The notes beneath the pieces are model-generated. The model ran no database searches, was not told where the DNA came from, and worked only from the letters and a program-made list of their open reading frames with translations. Positions 54,395-63,128 of a stretch of DNA of 64,000 nt are shown in pieces; position 1 is the stretch's first letter; the number at the start of each line of letters is the position of its first letter. This DNA comes from Tenacibaculum larymnensis (GTDB lineage Bacteria; Bacteroidota; Bacteroidia; Flavobacteriales; Flavobacteriaceae): positions 186,001-250,000 of the forward strand of contig NZ_JAIWJY010000003.1 of assembly GCF_028829235.1 (NCBI RefSeq). Reading direction: 5' to 3'. The translations under genes and the position numbers were made by a program.

Positions 54395-55084
54395 TTAAAA
54401 TTCTGTGATTTCTTCTCCCATTTTTAAGCCGAACTTTTTTCTAAACCAATATACAACAGCGTACAAAATAGGAGTGTCCAGAGCTGCTATAATGACTTTA
54501 AATAAAAAACCGCTAAGTAAAAGGCTACCAAAAATACTCCAAGGAAGTATTTTAAAAGAACTCAATAAAAATAATACGGTAAAAGTATCTATAAATTGTG
54601 ACAAAAAGGTAGAAAAATTATTTCGAAGCCATAAATGCTTTCCTTTAGTTAGCCTTTTCCAAAAATGAAAAATACGAATATCTATAAACTGAGCAGCTAA
54701 GTAAGCTAACATAGAAGCTAATACTGCTAATGGAGAAAGTCCAAAAACCTTTGTGAAAGTTTCATTTCCTATAGGAGAGTTATCAATTGCAGGAGCATAA
54801 TCAGCTACTAAAATAATTAACATTGAAAAAAAGGAGGCAAAAATACCTGCTACAACAACTTGATTGGCTTTTTTTTTACCATAAATTTCAGAAAGAATAT
54901 CAGTAATTAAAAAAGTAATAGGATAAGGAAGTATTCCAACAGACACTTCAAAACGAAATAAATTAAAAGGTTCCCAATAAAAAAACTTCTGAAAAATTAG
55001 GTTTGAAGTTACAAGAGAGGCTATAAATAACGAAGCTAAAACTAGGTAAATAAGTTGTGCTTGAGATTTTTGTTGTACAGTCAT
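54395..55084 (-). CDS. yhhQ: Queuosine precursor transporter (YhhQ/VUT family)
   Basis: A 229-residue inner-membrane protein with six or seven helices. The motif LPYPITFLITDILSEIYGKK is characteristic of the YhhQ family, which imports 7-cyano-7-deazaguanine or related queuosine precursors. Other conserved parts are DIRIFHFWKRLT and NNFSTFLSQFIDTFTV. It is the first gene of the minus-strand operon and diverges from fabD. The specific ligand is taken from the family. Confidence 0.92.
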   Translation of the reverse strand: MTVQQKSQAQLIYLVLASLFIASLVTSNLIFQKFFYWEPFNLFRFEVSVGILPYPITFLITDILSEIYGKKKANQVVVAGIFASFFSMLIILVADYAPAIDNSPIGNETFTKVFGLSPLAVLASMLAYLAAQFIDIRIFHFWKRLTKGKHLWLRNNFSTFLSQFIDTFTVLFLLSSFKILPWSIFGSLLLSGFLFKVIIAALDTPILYAVVYWFRKKFGLKMGEEITEF

Positions 55085-55112
55085 AAAACGAAGATAGTAA
55101 TTTTAAAAGTTG

Positions 55113-55120
55113 TATGTTTG
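55113..55120 (+). promoter_or_regulatory. Predicted -7 box of fabD
   Basis: TATGTTTG matches TAnnTTTG and lies 29 bases before ATG 55150. Its position over an upstream in-frame ATG (55114) supports the downstream ATG as the true start of fabD. Confidence 0.5.
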
Positions 55121-55149
55121 CAAGGTTAAATAAACAACAAAACAAACAA

Positions 55150-56034
55150 ATGAAAGCGTATATTTTTCCAGGTCAAGGAGCACAATTTACAGGAATGGGG
55201 TTAGATTTATATGAAAACTCTCCATTAGCTCAAGAACTTTTTGAAAAAGCAAATAATATATTAGGTTTTAGTATTACCGACGTAATGTTTGAAGGTACTG
55301 CTGAAGAATTAAAACAAACTAAAGTAACACAACCTGCTATCTTTTTACATTCAGTAATTTTAGCAAAAGTTTTAGGGGATGATTTTAAACCAGAAATGGT
55401 TGCAGGTCACTCTTTAGGAGAATTATCAGCATTAGTAGCTAATGGTGTATTGTCTTTTGAAGACGGATTAAAATTAGTTTCTAAACGTGCTTTAGCAATG
55501 CAAAAAGCATGTGAAATTCAACCATCTACTATGGCAGCTGTGTTAGGATTAGAAGATGCTGTAGTTGAAGAAGTTTGTGCTTCGATTGATGGAGTAGTGG
55601 TTGCAGCAAATTATAACTGTCCTGGACAATTAGTAATTTCTGGAGAAGTTGAAGCAGTTGAAAAAGCTTGTGAAGTATTGAAAGAAAAAGGCGCGAAAAG
55701 AGCGTTACTTTTACCAGTAGGAGGAGCATTTCATTCACCAATGATGGAGCCAGCTCGTGAAGAATTAGCAGCAGCTATTGAAGAAACTACATTTAACGAA
55801 CCTATTTGCCCAGTATACCAAAATGTGGTAGCGAAAGCAGTAACAAATCCTGCTGAAATTAAAGAAAATTTGATAGCACAATTAACAGCGCCAGTAAGAT
55901 GGACGCAATGTGTGCAAGCAATGATTGCTGATGGTGGTGCTGAGTTTGTTGAAGTTGGTCCTGGTAAAGTATTACAAGGATTAATGCGTAAAATTGATAG
56001 AAGTGTAGCTGCTAGTGGAGCTTCTTTAGCATAA
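55150..56034 (+). CDS. fabD: Malonyl-CoA:ACP transacylase
   Basis: A 294-residue cytoplasmic enzyme that moves the malonyl group from CoA to acyl carrier protein for fatty acid synthesis. It begins MKAYIFPGQGAQFTGMG, as FabD proteins do, with catalytic Ser88 in GHSLGE. The conserved Arg follows in SKRALAMQ, with the catalytic-His segment GGAFHSPMM after it and EVGPGKVLQGL near the end. The length is normal. Start chosen at ATG 55150 for the homologous N-terminus and because a -7 box covers the earlier ATG. It is monocistronic, ended by a strong hairpin. Confidence 0.95.
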   Translation: MKAYIFPGQGAQFTGMGLDLYENSPLAQELFEKANNILGFSITDVMFEGTAEELKQTKVTQPAIFLHSVILAKVLGDDFKPEMVAGHSLGELSALVANGVLSFEDGLKLVSKRALAMQKACEIQPSTMAAVLGLEDAVVEEVCASIDGVVVAANYNCPGQLVISGEVEAVEKACEVLKEKGAKRALLLPVGGAFHSPMMEPAREELAAAIEETTFNEPICPVYQNVVAKAVTNPAEIKENLIAQLTAPVRWTQCVQAMIADGGAEFVEVGPGKVLQGLMRKIDRSVAASGASLA

Positions 56035-56057
56035 ATAGTAAAAGCATATAGTATAGA

Positions 56058-56087
56058 AAAATCCCGTTCCAAAAGAACGGGATTTTT
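56058..56087. terminator. Bidirectional terminator between fabD and a small minus-strand gene
   Basis: AAAATCCCGTTC (56058-56069) and GAACGGGATTTTT (56075-56087) form a 12-base stem with a 5-base loop. T runs on both strands let it end fabD and the 64-residue protein gene. Confidence 0.88.
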
Positions 56088-56109
56088 GTTTTTGTGAAAA
56101 AGAAAGTTG

Positions 56110-56304
56110 TTATTTAGCTAAGACACAGTCTTCGCAATCTTTAACTTCACCATAATAGGTTTCTCTGTATTTGTGTACCGTTTCAAGCGGTATAATATTT
56201 AAAAACATTTTTTTAATGTAGGTAACATTAGTATGAAGTTTACCCATTTTTCTTGAAAATCGTTTTTCTAAACGTGTTTCTCTTTTAATTTTAATCAATT
56301 TCAT
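56110..56304 (-). CDS. Small basic protein, unknown function (64 aa)
   Basis: A 64-residue protein, strongly basic in the first 30 residues (MKLIKIKRETRLEKRFSRKM) and ending in an acidic part with a Cys pair (DCEDCVLAK). A clear promoter (TTG, 20 bases, TAGTTTTG on the minus strand) lies upstream and a terminator downstream, which supports a real gene. Similar small proteins occur in Flavobacteria, but I know of no function. Confidence 0.72.
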   Translation of the reverse strand: MKLIKIKRETRLEKRFSRKMGKLHTNVTYIKKMFLNIIPLETVHKYRETYYGEVKDCEDCVLAK

Positions 56305-56330
56305 TATTCTAGTATCATTTAATTAGGGTA

Positions 56331-56361
56331 CAAAACTAAAAAGCTTAAAGCGTGATGTCAA
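56331..56361 (-). promoter_or_regulatory. Promoter of the 64-residue protein gene
   Basis: On the minus strand, TTG (56361-56359), a 20-base spacer and TAGTTTTG (56338-56331) match the Bacteroidetes -33/-7 pattern, 26 bases before the start codon. Confidence 0.6.
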
Positions 56362-56506
56362 TTAATAAACGTTAAAACATTAAAAATCAGCTAATAAATA
56401 TGTGTTCTTGAATTAGGAGTATACTATTTTAAGAATATGATAATAGGAAGTGGAAACAATTCACAAATTAGAGGTGTAAAAAAGCTGTTTTTTATTAAAA
56501 TGAATA

Positions 56507-56554
56507 AAAAATCACTCAAAATTGATTGAAAATAATCAAAAATGAGTGGTTTTT
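56507..56554 (-). terminator. Probable terminator of the DegT/membrane-protein operon
   Basis: AAAAAATCACTCA and TGAGTGGTTTTTT (56543-56554 side) pair with one G-U, flanked by A and T runs. It lies about 20 bases beyond the stop codon of the membrane protein gene. Confidence 0.6.
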
Positions 56555-56575
56555 TGTCTTTTTGTATAAGAAATC

Positions 56576-56977
56576 TTAGTTTCTGATATCTAAGGTTTGG
56601 AATATTTGTGCTTTTTTAGGAGCTAAAAGAATTAAATAAATTAATAAGATTACTCCTAAAAGCAAAAAGTCTGGTTTTAAAATTAAAATCAAAAAACAAG
56701 CACCTTCAATAATAGCCCATCTTACTATAGAAGCAGTTTGATAAATCGCAAATTTCTCCTCATTACTAGCATCTTTTTGTATTTTGCTTAACATGTTTTT
56801 AAACATGAAGTTACTAGCAACATAAGCTATTGCAGGAATAAAAGCATAGAATAAAGAAGAGTTATCAATCACCATGTCGAACATAATCTTAAAATTACCT
56901 AAAATGGTAAAAGCAAGAGTAATGCCGGCAACTAAAGCAAGGTGGATAATTTTTAAAGTTTTAATTTTTTGATCCAT
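56576..56977 (-). CDS. Small integral membrane protein, unknown function (133 aa)
   Basis: A 133-residue protein with four predicted membrane helices (about residues 10-28, 40-58, 84-100, 103-120) and a charged loop with KIQKDASNEEKF. Related proteins occur in many Flavobacteria without a known role. It lies 16 bases after the DegT aminotransferase gene and is probably co-transcribed with it. No catalytic motif is seen. Confidence 0.75.
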   Translation of the reverse strand: MDQKIKTLKIIHLALVAGITLAFTILGNFKIMFDMVIDNSSLFYAFIPAIAYVASNFMFKNMLSKIQKDASNEEKFAIYQTASIVRWAIIEGACFLILILKPDFLLLGVILLIYLILLAPKKAQIFQTLDIRN

Positions 56978-56993
56978 AAGGTTTCAGTCCAAA

Positions 56994-58121
56994 TTATTGA
57001 ATAAAATCATTTATAGTTTTAGTAATAAATGCTAATTGTTCTTCATCTAATTCGGTATGCATTGGTAATGAAATAACTTCATCAATTAATTGATTAGTTA
57101 CTGTAAAGTCACCTTCATTATATCGGTCGTCTTGATATGCTTTTTGAGCATGTAACGGAACAGGATAATAAATAGCATTTGGAATACCGTTATCTAATAA
57201 ATGTTGGTGTAGTTCATTGCGTTTTCCGTTGGTAATTCTTAATGTATATTGATGGAAAACATGCGTAGTAAAATCACTAATAGTTGGTGTAGTAATATTT
57301 GGGTTGTTAGTAAAAGCGTTTGAATAATATTCAGCGGCTTTTCTACGGGCATCGCAATAACTATCTAATAAAGGTAACTTAGCTTTTAATACAGCTGCTT
57401 GAATAGAATCTAAACGAGAATTTACTCCAACTACATCATGGTAGTAGCGTTTGTACATTCCATGGTTAACCATTCCTCTAAGCGTATGCGCTAATTCATC
57501 ATTATTGGTAAAGATTGCACCACCATCTCCATAGCAACCTAAGTTTTTAGAAGGGAAGAAAGAGGTAGTACCAACATCACCCATAGTTCCTGCTTTCTTC
57601 TTCGTTCCGTTAGAAAAAGTATAATCTGCTCCAATGGCTTGGGCATTATCTTCTATTACAAATAAGTTATGTTCTTTAGCAATTTCTAAAACAGCTTCCA
57701 TATTTGCACACTGGCCAAATAAATGAACAGGAACAATAGCTTTTGTTTTAGGAGTAATTGCCTTTTTTAAAGCTTCAATGTCAATATTAAAAGTATCTGG
57801 TTCAACATCAACTAAAACAGGTGTTAATTTTAATAAACCAATTACTTCAACTGTTGCAGCAAATGTAAAGTCAGCGGTAATTACTTCATCACCTTGTTCT
57901 AAACCTAAGCCCATCATCGCGATTTGCAAAGCATCGGTACCATTAGCACATGGAATTACATGCTTAACGCCTAGATAGTTTTCTAAATCAGCTTGAAATT
58001 CATGAACGTACGGTCCGTTAATATATGCTGAAGAATTTAGAATTTCTTGAATTGAAGTATCAACTGTATCTTTTATTTTTTGATATTGACTTTGTAAGTC
58101 AACCATTTGAATTTTTCTCAT
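56994..58121 (-). CDS. DegT/DnrJ/EryC1/StrS-family sugar aminotransferase
   Basis: A 375-residue PLP enzyme that puts an amino group on a nucleotide-linked keto sugar, used for surface polysaccharides or LPS. Visible parts are the opening MVDLQSQYQKIKDTVD, CANGTDALQIAMMGLG around the cofactor, PVHLFGQCANM, EDNAQAIGADY with the cofactor-binding Asp, and the Schiff-base Lys in SFFPSKNLGCYGDGG. Other polysaccharide genes are not adjacent, so the pathway is unknown. A TATTTTTG box on the minus strand (58151-58144) stands 22 bases upstream. Confidence 0.93.
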   Translation of the reverse strand: MRKIQMVDLQSQYQKIKDTVDTSIQEILNSSAYINGPYVHEFQADLENYLGVKHVIPCANGTDALQIAMMGLGLEQGDEVITADFTFAATVEVIGLLKLTPVLVDVEPDTFNIDIEALKKAITPKTKAIVPVHLFGQCANMEAVLEIAKEHNLFVIEDNAQAIGADYTFSNGTKKKAGTMGDVGTTSFFPSKNLGCYGDGGAIFTNNDELAHTLRGMVNHGMYKRYYHDVVGVNSRLDSIQAAVLKAKLPLLDSYCDARRKAAEYYSNAFTNNPNITTPTISDFTTHVFHQYTLRITNGKRNELHQHLLDNGIPNAIYYPVPLHAQKAYQDDRYNEGDFTVTNQLIDEVISLPMHTELDEEQLAFITKTINDFIQ

Positions 58122-58143
58122 TTTGACATGATTTTATAGACAT

Positions 58144-58151
58144 CAAAAATA
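58144..58151 (-). promoter_or_regulatory. Predicted -7 box of the DegT operon
   Basis: The minus strand reads TATTTTTG, a match to TAnnTTTG, 22 bases before the start codon of the aminotransferase gene. No TTG at the right distance was found. Confidence 0.4.
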
Positions 58152-58316
58152 CAAACTATCTTTCATTGTTAAAGGGTCTTTGTAGAAAATAATAAGAGCA
58201 ATAAGCGTATGTTTTGTATCAGTATTATACAATATGTTTAATAAATGAATTATTAAGCAACAAAGGTTGAGTATTGTCGTTTTGTAAAAAGAGAAAATAA
58301 GGTTACGTGTTACTTA

Positions 58317-60740
58317 ATGAAAACATCTAAACGTAAAATAGCATTTAAGGTTTTAATAGGTTATGCCACTTTGGCGGTTTTAGCGGTTGTTTCAGGAATT
58401 TTGTTATTTTCTGAAATTAAAACATATATAGAAATCCAAAAGCAAGGTGTTTCTGATAGAAATAATATTATACAAACAGGAGGTTTAATTGCTGATATAT
58501 ATGAAAATGAAAATCTAGGAAGAGCTGCTATTCAGTTGAATTCTTATAAACGATATAATGAGTATGTAACAGAAAATAAATCATTATTAAAAAAGATTGA
58601 TTCACTTAATTTCTTAGCAAAAGATGTATCAAAAAAATCAATACTAGATAGTGTTAAGTTAGTTCTAAATAAAAAACGAAAAAACATAACGAGTTTAAGA
58701 AGGTTAAACCAAAGAAATGCTTCCGAGAAATCTATTAATGAAGCCATAGATAAGCTAGGGTCTATAGATTCACTACTTGGAAAGGGTTCAGTAAAAGATC
58801 TTGTTGATAATCCTGATGTTTTTAGTAAAAAAACAGGACTAAGTTTAGAAAGATACTTAAAGTTATTTGATAGAGAGGATGAAGAAAAACCCGTTAATGC
58901 TGAAGAGCAAAAACAAATAGATTCTTTAGTTTCAGCTTCTAAAGAAATACTTCAAAAAGCTCAAAGAGAAACAACCATTAAGCGGAGGTTTTTGCGAATA
59001 AAAGAAAGGGAGTTAATAGAAAACGATATCACAATATCAAGAAAATTACGGGAGGTTTTAAGTGTGCTTGAAAGAGATGTTATTTTCAATGCAAATCAAG
59101 CTCATAAAAAACATGAAGAAACGCTTGGGCGTAGCAAGAATATAATTCTTTTAGCTACGGGAGTAGGTTTTGTTATCATTGTGCTTTTTTCAATAATAAT
59201 TTTAAATGATTTCTGGAGAAGTCAGCATTATAGGCAAGAATTAGAAAGTGCGAATGCAATTACCTCGTCGCTTTTAAAAAGTAGAGAGCAGTTAATATCT
59301 ATGGTTAGTCACGATTTGAGGACTCCGCTTAGTACAATTACTGGTTTTAGCGAATTGTTGCAAAAATCAATAGCTAATACTAAAGAGAAAAACTATGTGG
59401 TGCATATACAAAATGCATCGGTTTACATGGGACAACTTGTAGGGGATCTTTTAGAGTTTTCCAAATTAGAAAACGGTAAAATAACTATTGAAGCTATTCC
59501 TTTTGATTTAAAGAGAAATATAGAAGAGGTGGCAAATAGTGCTAAAAATCTTGTTCAAAACAAGCCTGTTTCAGTGAATGTAAAACATGATGAAAAAATA
59601 AACTCACTAATTGTTAGTGACCCTTTTAGAATAAAACAAATACTATATAATTTAGTAACCAATGCCTGTAAGTTTACAAAAGAAGGTTCAATTACAATAC
59701 AGAGTAAATTAAGAAGTGTAAAGGAAAAAAAATACATAGAGATTGCGGTAATCGATACAGGAGTAGGAATAGGTAAAGACAAACAAGAAAAAGTATTTAA
59801 AGAATTTACACAAGTGCACGAAAAAGAGAATGGTCAAAATGGATTTGGATTAGGTTTAACTATTTCCAAAAGACTAGCGGAACTTTTGGGAGGTTCTTTA
59901 ACTCTACAAAGTAGCTTGGGGAAAGGAAGCAGGTTTTCACTATTTGTACCAGTTACATTTGCTGAAGGAAAACCAAAAGAAAATGAAGCAAACTCTCAAA
60001 AAGAAATACTTAATATTCACGCTATAGTGGTAGAAGATGATACCTCTTTGAGATCATTGTTAAAGAATGTTTTAAAAGGATTTGGAGTTACAGTAACTTC
60101 TTTTAGTAATGCACAAGAAGCACTGAATGAAATAGATAATGTTGCTTATGATTTGGTTTTGACTGATATTCAGCTTCCTAAAATGAATGGTATCCATTTT
60201 ATGGAGACTTTAAAGAAGCATAATTCCTATAAAGGTCAGCCCATCGTAGCAATGACTGGAAGGGCGAATTTATCAGAAAGTGAATATATTAAAAACGGCT
60301 TTTCAGATGCGTTAATTAAACCTTTTCACTCTAAAAGATTAAAAGAAATTTTACAACAATTTTTTGATTTTAAAATCCAAGATAATGATGTAATCAATAG
60401 TTACATTGATAACAAGAAAACAAATAGTTTTGATATTACTTCCTTGAAAATATTTTTAAATAATGATAAGGTAGAGATAAATAAAACTTTAGAATCCTTT
60501 TTAAAAGATACAGAACAGAATTTGTTATTATTAAAGAAGTTTGTGAAAGAAAATGACTTACAGGGATTTAATAATGTTAGTCATAAAATGTTAGGAATGT
60601 CAAAGCAACTAAAAGCGACTAAATTAATCGCTTTCTTAGAAGAATTTGAGGTTAGTGATGAGATAAACAAAACTTCATGGAGAAATTTTGAAAAAGAGTT
60701 AAAAATCTTTTTAAAAGAAGTAAAAAATTACCTTAACTAA
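58317..60740 (+). CDS. Hybrid sensor histidine kinase with receiver and HPt domains
   Basis: An 807-residue signalling protein. Two membrane helices (about residues 12-30 and 274-298) flank a helical, charged sensor domain. HisKA follows with phospho-acceptor His332 (SHDLRTPLSTI), then the ATPase domain (NLVTNACKFT; DTGVGIGKD; GFGLGLTISKRL). A receiver domain carries Asp617 (LTDIQLPKMNG) and a C-terminal HPt domain carries His756 (SHKMLGM). All stations of a phosphorelay are present in one chain. The gene is convergent with an NtrC-type regulator gene, which overlaps it by 8 bases and is a likely partner. The signal is unknown. Confidence 0.93.
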   Translation: MKTSKRKIAFKVLIGYATLAVLAVVSGILLFSEIKTYIEIQKQGVSDRNNIIQTGGLIADIYENENLGRAAIQLNSYKRYNEYVTENKSLLKKIDSLNFLAKDVSKKSILDSVKLVLNKKRKNITSLRRLNQRNASEKSINEAIDKLGSIDSLLGKGSVKDLVDNPDVFSKKTGLSLERYLKLFDREDEEKPVNAEEQKQIDSLVSASKEILQKAQRETTIKRRFLRIKERELIENDITISRKLREVLSVLERDVIFNANQAHKKHEETLGRSKNIILLATGVGFVIIVLFSIIILNDFWRSQHYRQELESANAITSSLLKSREQLISMVSHDLRTPLSTITGFSELLQKSIANTKEKNYVVHIQNASVYMGQLVGDLLEFSKLENGKITIEAIPFDLKRNIEEVANSAKNLVQNKPVSVNVKHDEKINSLIVSDPFRIKQILYNLVTNACKFTKEGSITIQSKLRSVKEKKYIEIAVIDTGVGIGKDKQEKVFKEFTQVHEKENGQNGFGLGLTISKRLAELLGGSLTLQSSLGKGSRFSLFVPVTFAEGKPKENEANSQKEILNIHAIVVEDDTSLRSLLKNVLKGFGVTVTSFSNAQEALNEIDNVAYDLVLTDIQLPKMNGIHFMETLKKHNSYKGQPIVAMTGRANLSESEYIKNGFSDALIKPFHSKRLKEILQQFFDFKIQDNDVINSYIDNKKTNSFDITSLKIFLNNDKVEINKTLESFLKDTEQNLLLLKKFVKENDLQGFNNVSHKMLGMSKQLKATKLIAFLEEFEVSDEINKTSWRNFEKELKIFLKEVKNYLN

Positions 60741-62070
60741 TATTGTACTCTTTCAATTTATTATACAGGGTTTTTCTGGTAATATTTAAAAGTTTTGCAG
60801 CCTTAGTTTTGTTATTTCCAGCCTCATGTAAAGCTCTAATAATAAGGTTTTTTTCATTTTCTTTGGTAGAGAAATCATTAGGTAAACTGTATTGACTTTC
60901 GGTGTTTTTTAATTCTTCAGGTAAAACTTCTTTTTCTATAATTTCAGTTTGAGATAAAAGCGTAGCTCTTTTAATAACATTAGATAATTCTCGTAAGTTT
61001 CCAGGCCAATTATATTGTTGAAATAAAGCTAGAACTTCTTGAGAAAATCCAGCAATTGATTTGTTGAGTTGTTTGTTAGCCTTTTCTAAGAAGAAATCAG
61101 CGTATAGAATTAAATCATCTTTTCTATCTTTTAAACTAGGAACCTTGATAGAAAATTCATTTAAGCGATGGTATAAATCTTCTCTAAAATTACCTTTTTC
61201 AACAGCTAACAATAAATCTTCATTGGTAGCTGTAATCAAACGAATGTCTACCATAATTTCTTTACTACTTCCAACAGGTTTAATCTTCCTTTCTTGTAAA
61301 GCACGTAATAATTGTACCTGACTTTCATAGTTCAAATTTCCAACTTCGTCTAAAAAAAGAGTTCCTCCGTTTGCAGCTTCAAAATGTCCTATTTTATCAT
61401 TTATAGCTCCTGTAAAAGATCCTTTTTGATGTCCAAAGAACTCACTTGAAGCTATTTCTTTAGGTATAGCTCCGCAATCTACAGCAATAAATGGTTTGTC
61501 TTTACGTAAACTTTGGGTATGAATTGTGTTTGCAACCACCTCTTTACCTGTACCACTTTCACCTGTAATAAGAACAGACATGTCGGTTGGAGCTACTAAG
61601 TGAATATGTTCGTGTAAACTTTTAGAAGCTGAACTTATGCCTGAAACAATATTAGAATTTGAGTTTGAAACTTTTTTGTCTTCTTTTTTACTCTCGACAA
61701 TTTGTTCAGTTTTAACCTCAAGAGCATTACTAATTACTTCTAAAACTTCTTCAGGGTTAAAAGGCTTAGAAATATAATCAAAAGCACCTTGTTTCATAGC
61801 CTGTACTGCTGTTGAAACTTCTGCATAACTCGTCATTAAAACAACAGGAATTTTACTATCGGTATTTTTACTTTGTTTCAATAAATCAATACCATTTCCA
61901 TCAGGAAGACGTAAATCAGTAAAAATTAAATTATAGGAATGTTTTTTTAAGAGAGTGAAAGCATTTTTAATAGTATAACTAACCTCTACAGTGTACTGAT
62001 GTCGCTCTAAGAAATGTTTTAACATATTAGAAAAAGTAACATCATCCTCTACTAGTAAAATCTTTTTCAT
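60733..62070 (-). CDS. NtrC-family sigma-54-dependent response regulator
   Basis: A 445-residue activator. The receiver domain has phosphorylation site Asp52 (FTDLRLPDGNG) and the KP motif (YISKPFNPEE). The AAA+ domain has Walker A GESGTGKE and a sigma-54-contact loop GSFTGA (Ser in place of the usual Ala). Walker B is GGTLFLDEVGNL, and RLNEFSIKVPSL follows. A Fis-type HTH closes the protein (NNKTKAAKLLNITRKTLYNKL). It drives transcription from sigma-54 promoters after phosphorylation. The hybrid kinase gene ends inside its 3' end on the other strand, so the two may form a pair, although they are not in one operon. Confidence 0.94.
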   Translation of the reverse strand: MKKILLVEDDVTFSNMLKHFLERHQYTVEVSYTIKNAFTLLKKHSYNLIFTDLRLPDGNGIDLLKQSKNTDSKIPVVLMTSYAEVSTAVQAMKQGAFDYISKPFNPEEVLEVISNALEVKTEQIVESKKEDKKVSNSNSNIVSGISSASKSLHEHIHLVAPTDMSVLITGESGTGKEVVANTIHTQSLRKDKPFIAVDCGAIPKEIASSEFFGHQKGSFTGAINDKIGHFEAANGGTLFLDEVGNLNYESQVQLLRALQERKIKPVGSSKEIMVDIRLITATNEDLLLAVEKGNFREDLYHRLNEFSIKVPSLKDRKDDLILYADFFLEKANKQLNKSIAGFSQEVLALFQQYNWPGNLRELSNVIKRATLLSQTEIIEKEVLPEELKNTESQYSLPNDFSTKENEKNLIIRALHEAGNNKTKAAKLLNITRKTLYNKLKEYNIS

Positions 62071-62124
62071 AAAAAATGTTTATTCTAAATTGTTTGTATA
62101 GTATAAGCTCTTTGTAAAAAACAA

Positions 62125-62153
62125 AAAGAGCGTTTTACATGAAAACGCTCTTT
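62125..62153 (-). terminator. Terminator after the small secreted protein pair
   Basis: AAAGAGCGTTTT (62125-62136) and AAAACGCTCTTT (62142-62153) form a perfect 12-base stem with a 5-base loop. On the minus strand a TTTTTGTTTTTT run follows. Confidence 0.88.
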
Positions 62154-62185
62154 CGTCAATAAAATTGAGGAGGGAAATAAAAAAA

Positions 62186-62506
62186 TTACTTTTTTGAATT
62201 GCTAACTTCTTTTTCGTCTAATAAGTTACCTTCTTTGTCAGTATAAATAGTTTTGGTTGTGCTATTTACACTAATCTCTAATTTGTACTGCTCTTTTTCG
62301 TTAACAAAAGCTTTACTTAAGTTAGCTTTAGGGAAGCTTTCCTTAATAGAGTTTACTAATGTTGCTGGTAACTTGTCTAAAGAGATTTCTTGGAATCCAT
62401 CTGCTACAACTGTATGAACTGGAGTAATAGGGGAAATAGTATTGTTTACTGTTGCATAAGTTGAAACACCTGCTAAGATTGCTACTGCTAAGATTAATTT
62501 TTTCAT
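62186..62506 (-). CDS. Small secreted PepSY-like protein (copy B)
   Basis: A 106-residue protein with a signal peptide (MKKLILAVAILAGVSTYATV). The mature part has LDKLPATLVNSIKESFPKANLSKA and YKLEISVNSTTKTIYTDKEGN, a pattern like the PepSY-like/DUF2874 small periplasmic proteins of Bacteroidetes. It is a close paralogue of the product encoded just upstream at 62567-62875, so a tandem duplication is evident. Function is unknown. It ends in a strong terminator. Confidence 0.8.
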   Translation of the reverse strand: MKKLILAVAILAGVSTYATVNNTISPITPVHTVVADGFQEISLDKLPATLVNSIKESFPKANLSKAFVNEKEQYKLEISVNSTTKTIYTDKEGNLLDEKEVSNSKK

Positions 62507-62566
62507 GACATTAAGTTTTAAGTTATAATTATTTAATATTGTAATACAACAAGGGGAATATGTGTG

Positions 62567-62875
62567 TTATTTTACGTCTTTAGCGTCTAACCAATTTCCG
62601 TCTTTGTCAGCAAAAAGAGTTTTGCTTTCGTTTTCTAAGCTAATCTCTAATTTATATTGCTCGTTTTCGTTAACAAAAGCTTTGCTTAATTTACCTTTAG
62701 GAAAACTTTCTTTTACAGATTTTACTACTGCTGCTGGTAATTTATCTAAAGAAACTTCTTTAAAACCTTTTTCTACAACCGTGTGAACTGGAGTAATAGG
62801 AGAAATAGTGTTGTTAGTTGTTGCGTAAGTTGAAGCTCCTGCTAAAATAGCTGCTGCTAAGATTAAATTTTTCAT
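62567..62875 (-). CDS. Small secreted PepSY-like protein (copy A)
   Basis: A 102-residue protein with a signal peptide (MKNLILAAAILAGASTYATT) and the same layout as copy B: TPVHTVVEKGFKEVSLDKL, AAVVKSVKESFPKGKLSKAF, YKLEISLENESKTLFADKDG. The copies are strongly alike throughout, differing mainly near the C-terminus (LDAKDVK against LDEKEVSNSKK). The two genes are separated by 60 bases and read in the same direction, with no terminator between them. The role is unknown. Confidence 0.8.
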   Translation of the reverse strand: MKNLILAAAILAGASTYATTNNTISPITPVHTVVEKGFKEVSLDKLPAAVVKSVKESFPKGKLSKAFVNENEQYKLEISLENESKTLFADKDGNWLDAKDVK

Positions 62876-63104
62876 GATATTAAGTTTTTAAGTTATTTAC
62901 TGTTTGCTTGTTATATTGAAATAAATATGCCATCAACTTTAATAAAACAACAAAAGGTGGTAACGTATTGTTTTTTAGATGTTTATTGTTTTTTTTAAGT
63001 TTTAAGAGGGATATTTTTTATGTGTAAAAAGTGTGTAAACAATTAATTAATACTGTGTAAAAGTTACACGATTTACTCAGAAGATAAACAATAAATATTT
63101 CTGT

Positions 63105-63112
63105 TATCTTTG
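63105..63112 (+). promoter_or_regulatory. Predicted -7 box of the penicillin acylase family gene
   Basis: TATCTTTG matches TAnnTTTG, 16 bases before ATG 63129. No TTG is seen at the usual distance upstream. Confidence 0.45.
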
Positions 63113-63128
63113 AAGAAAATCATCCCTA

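Noticed and set aside
56390-56560. A 30-codon open frame from ATG near 56439
   Set aside because: It is AT-rich, lacks codon bias or start context, and runs into the hairpin that probably ends the neighbouring operon.
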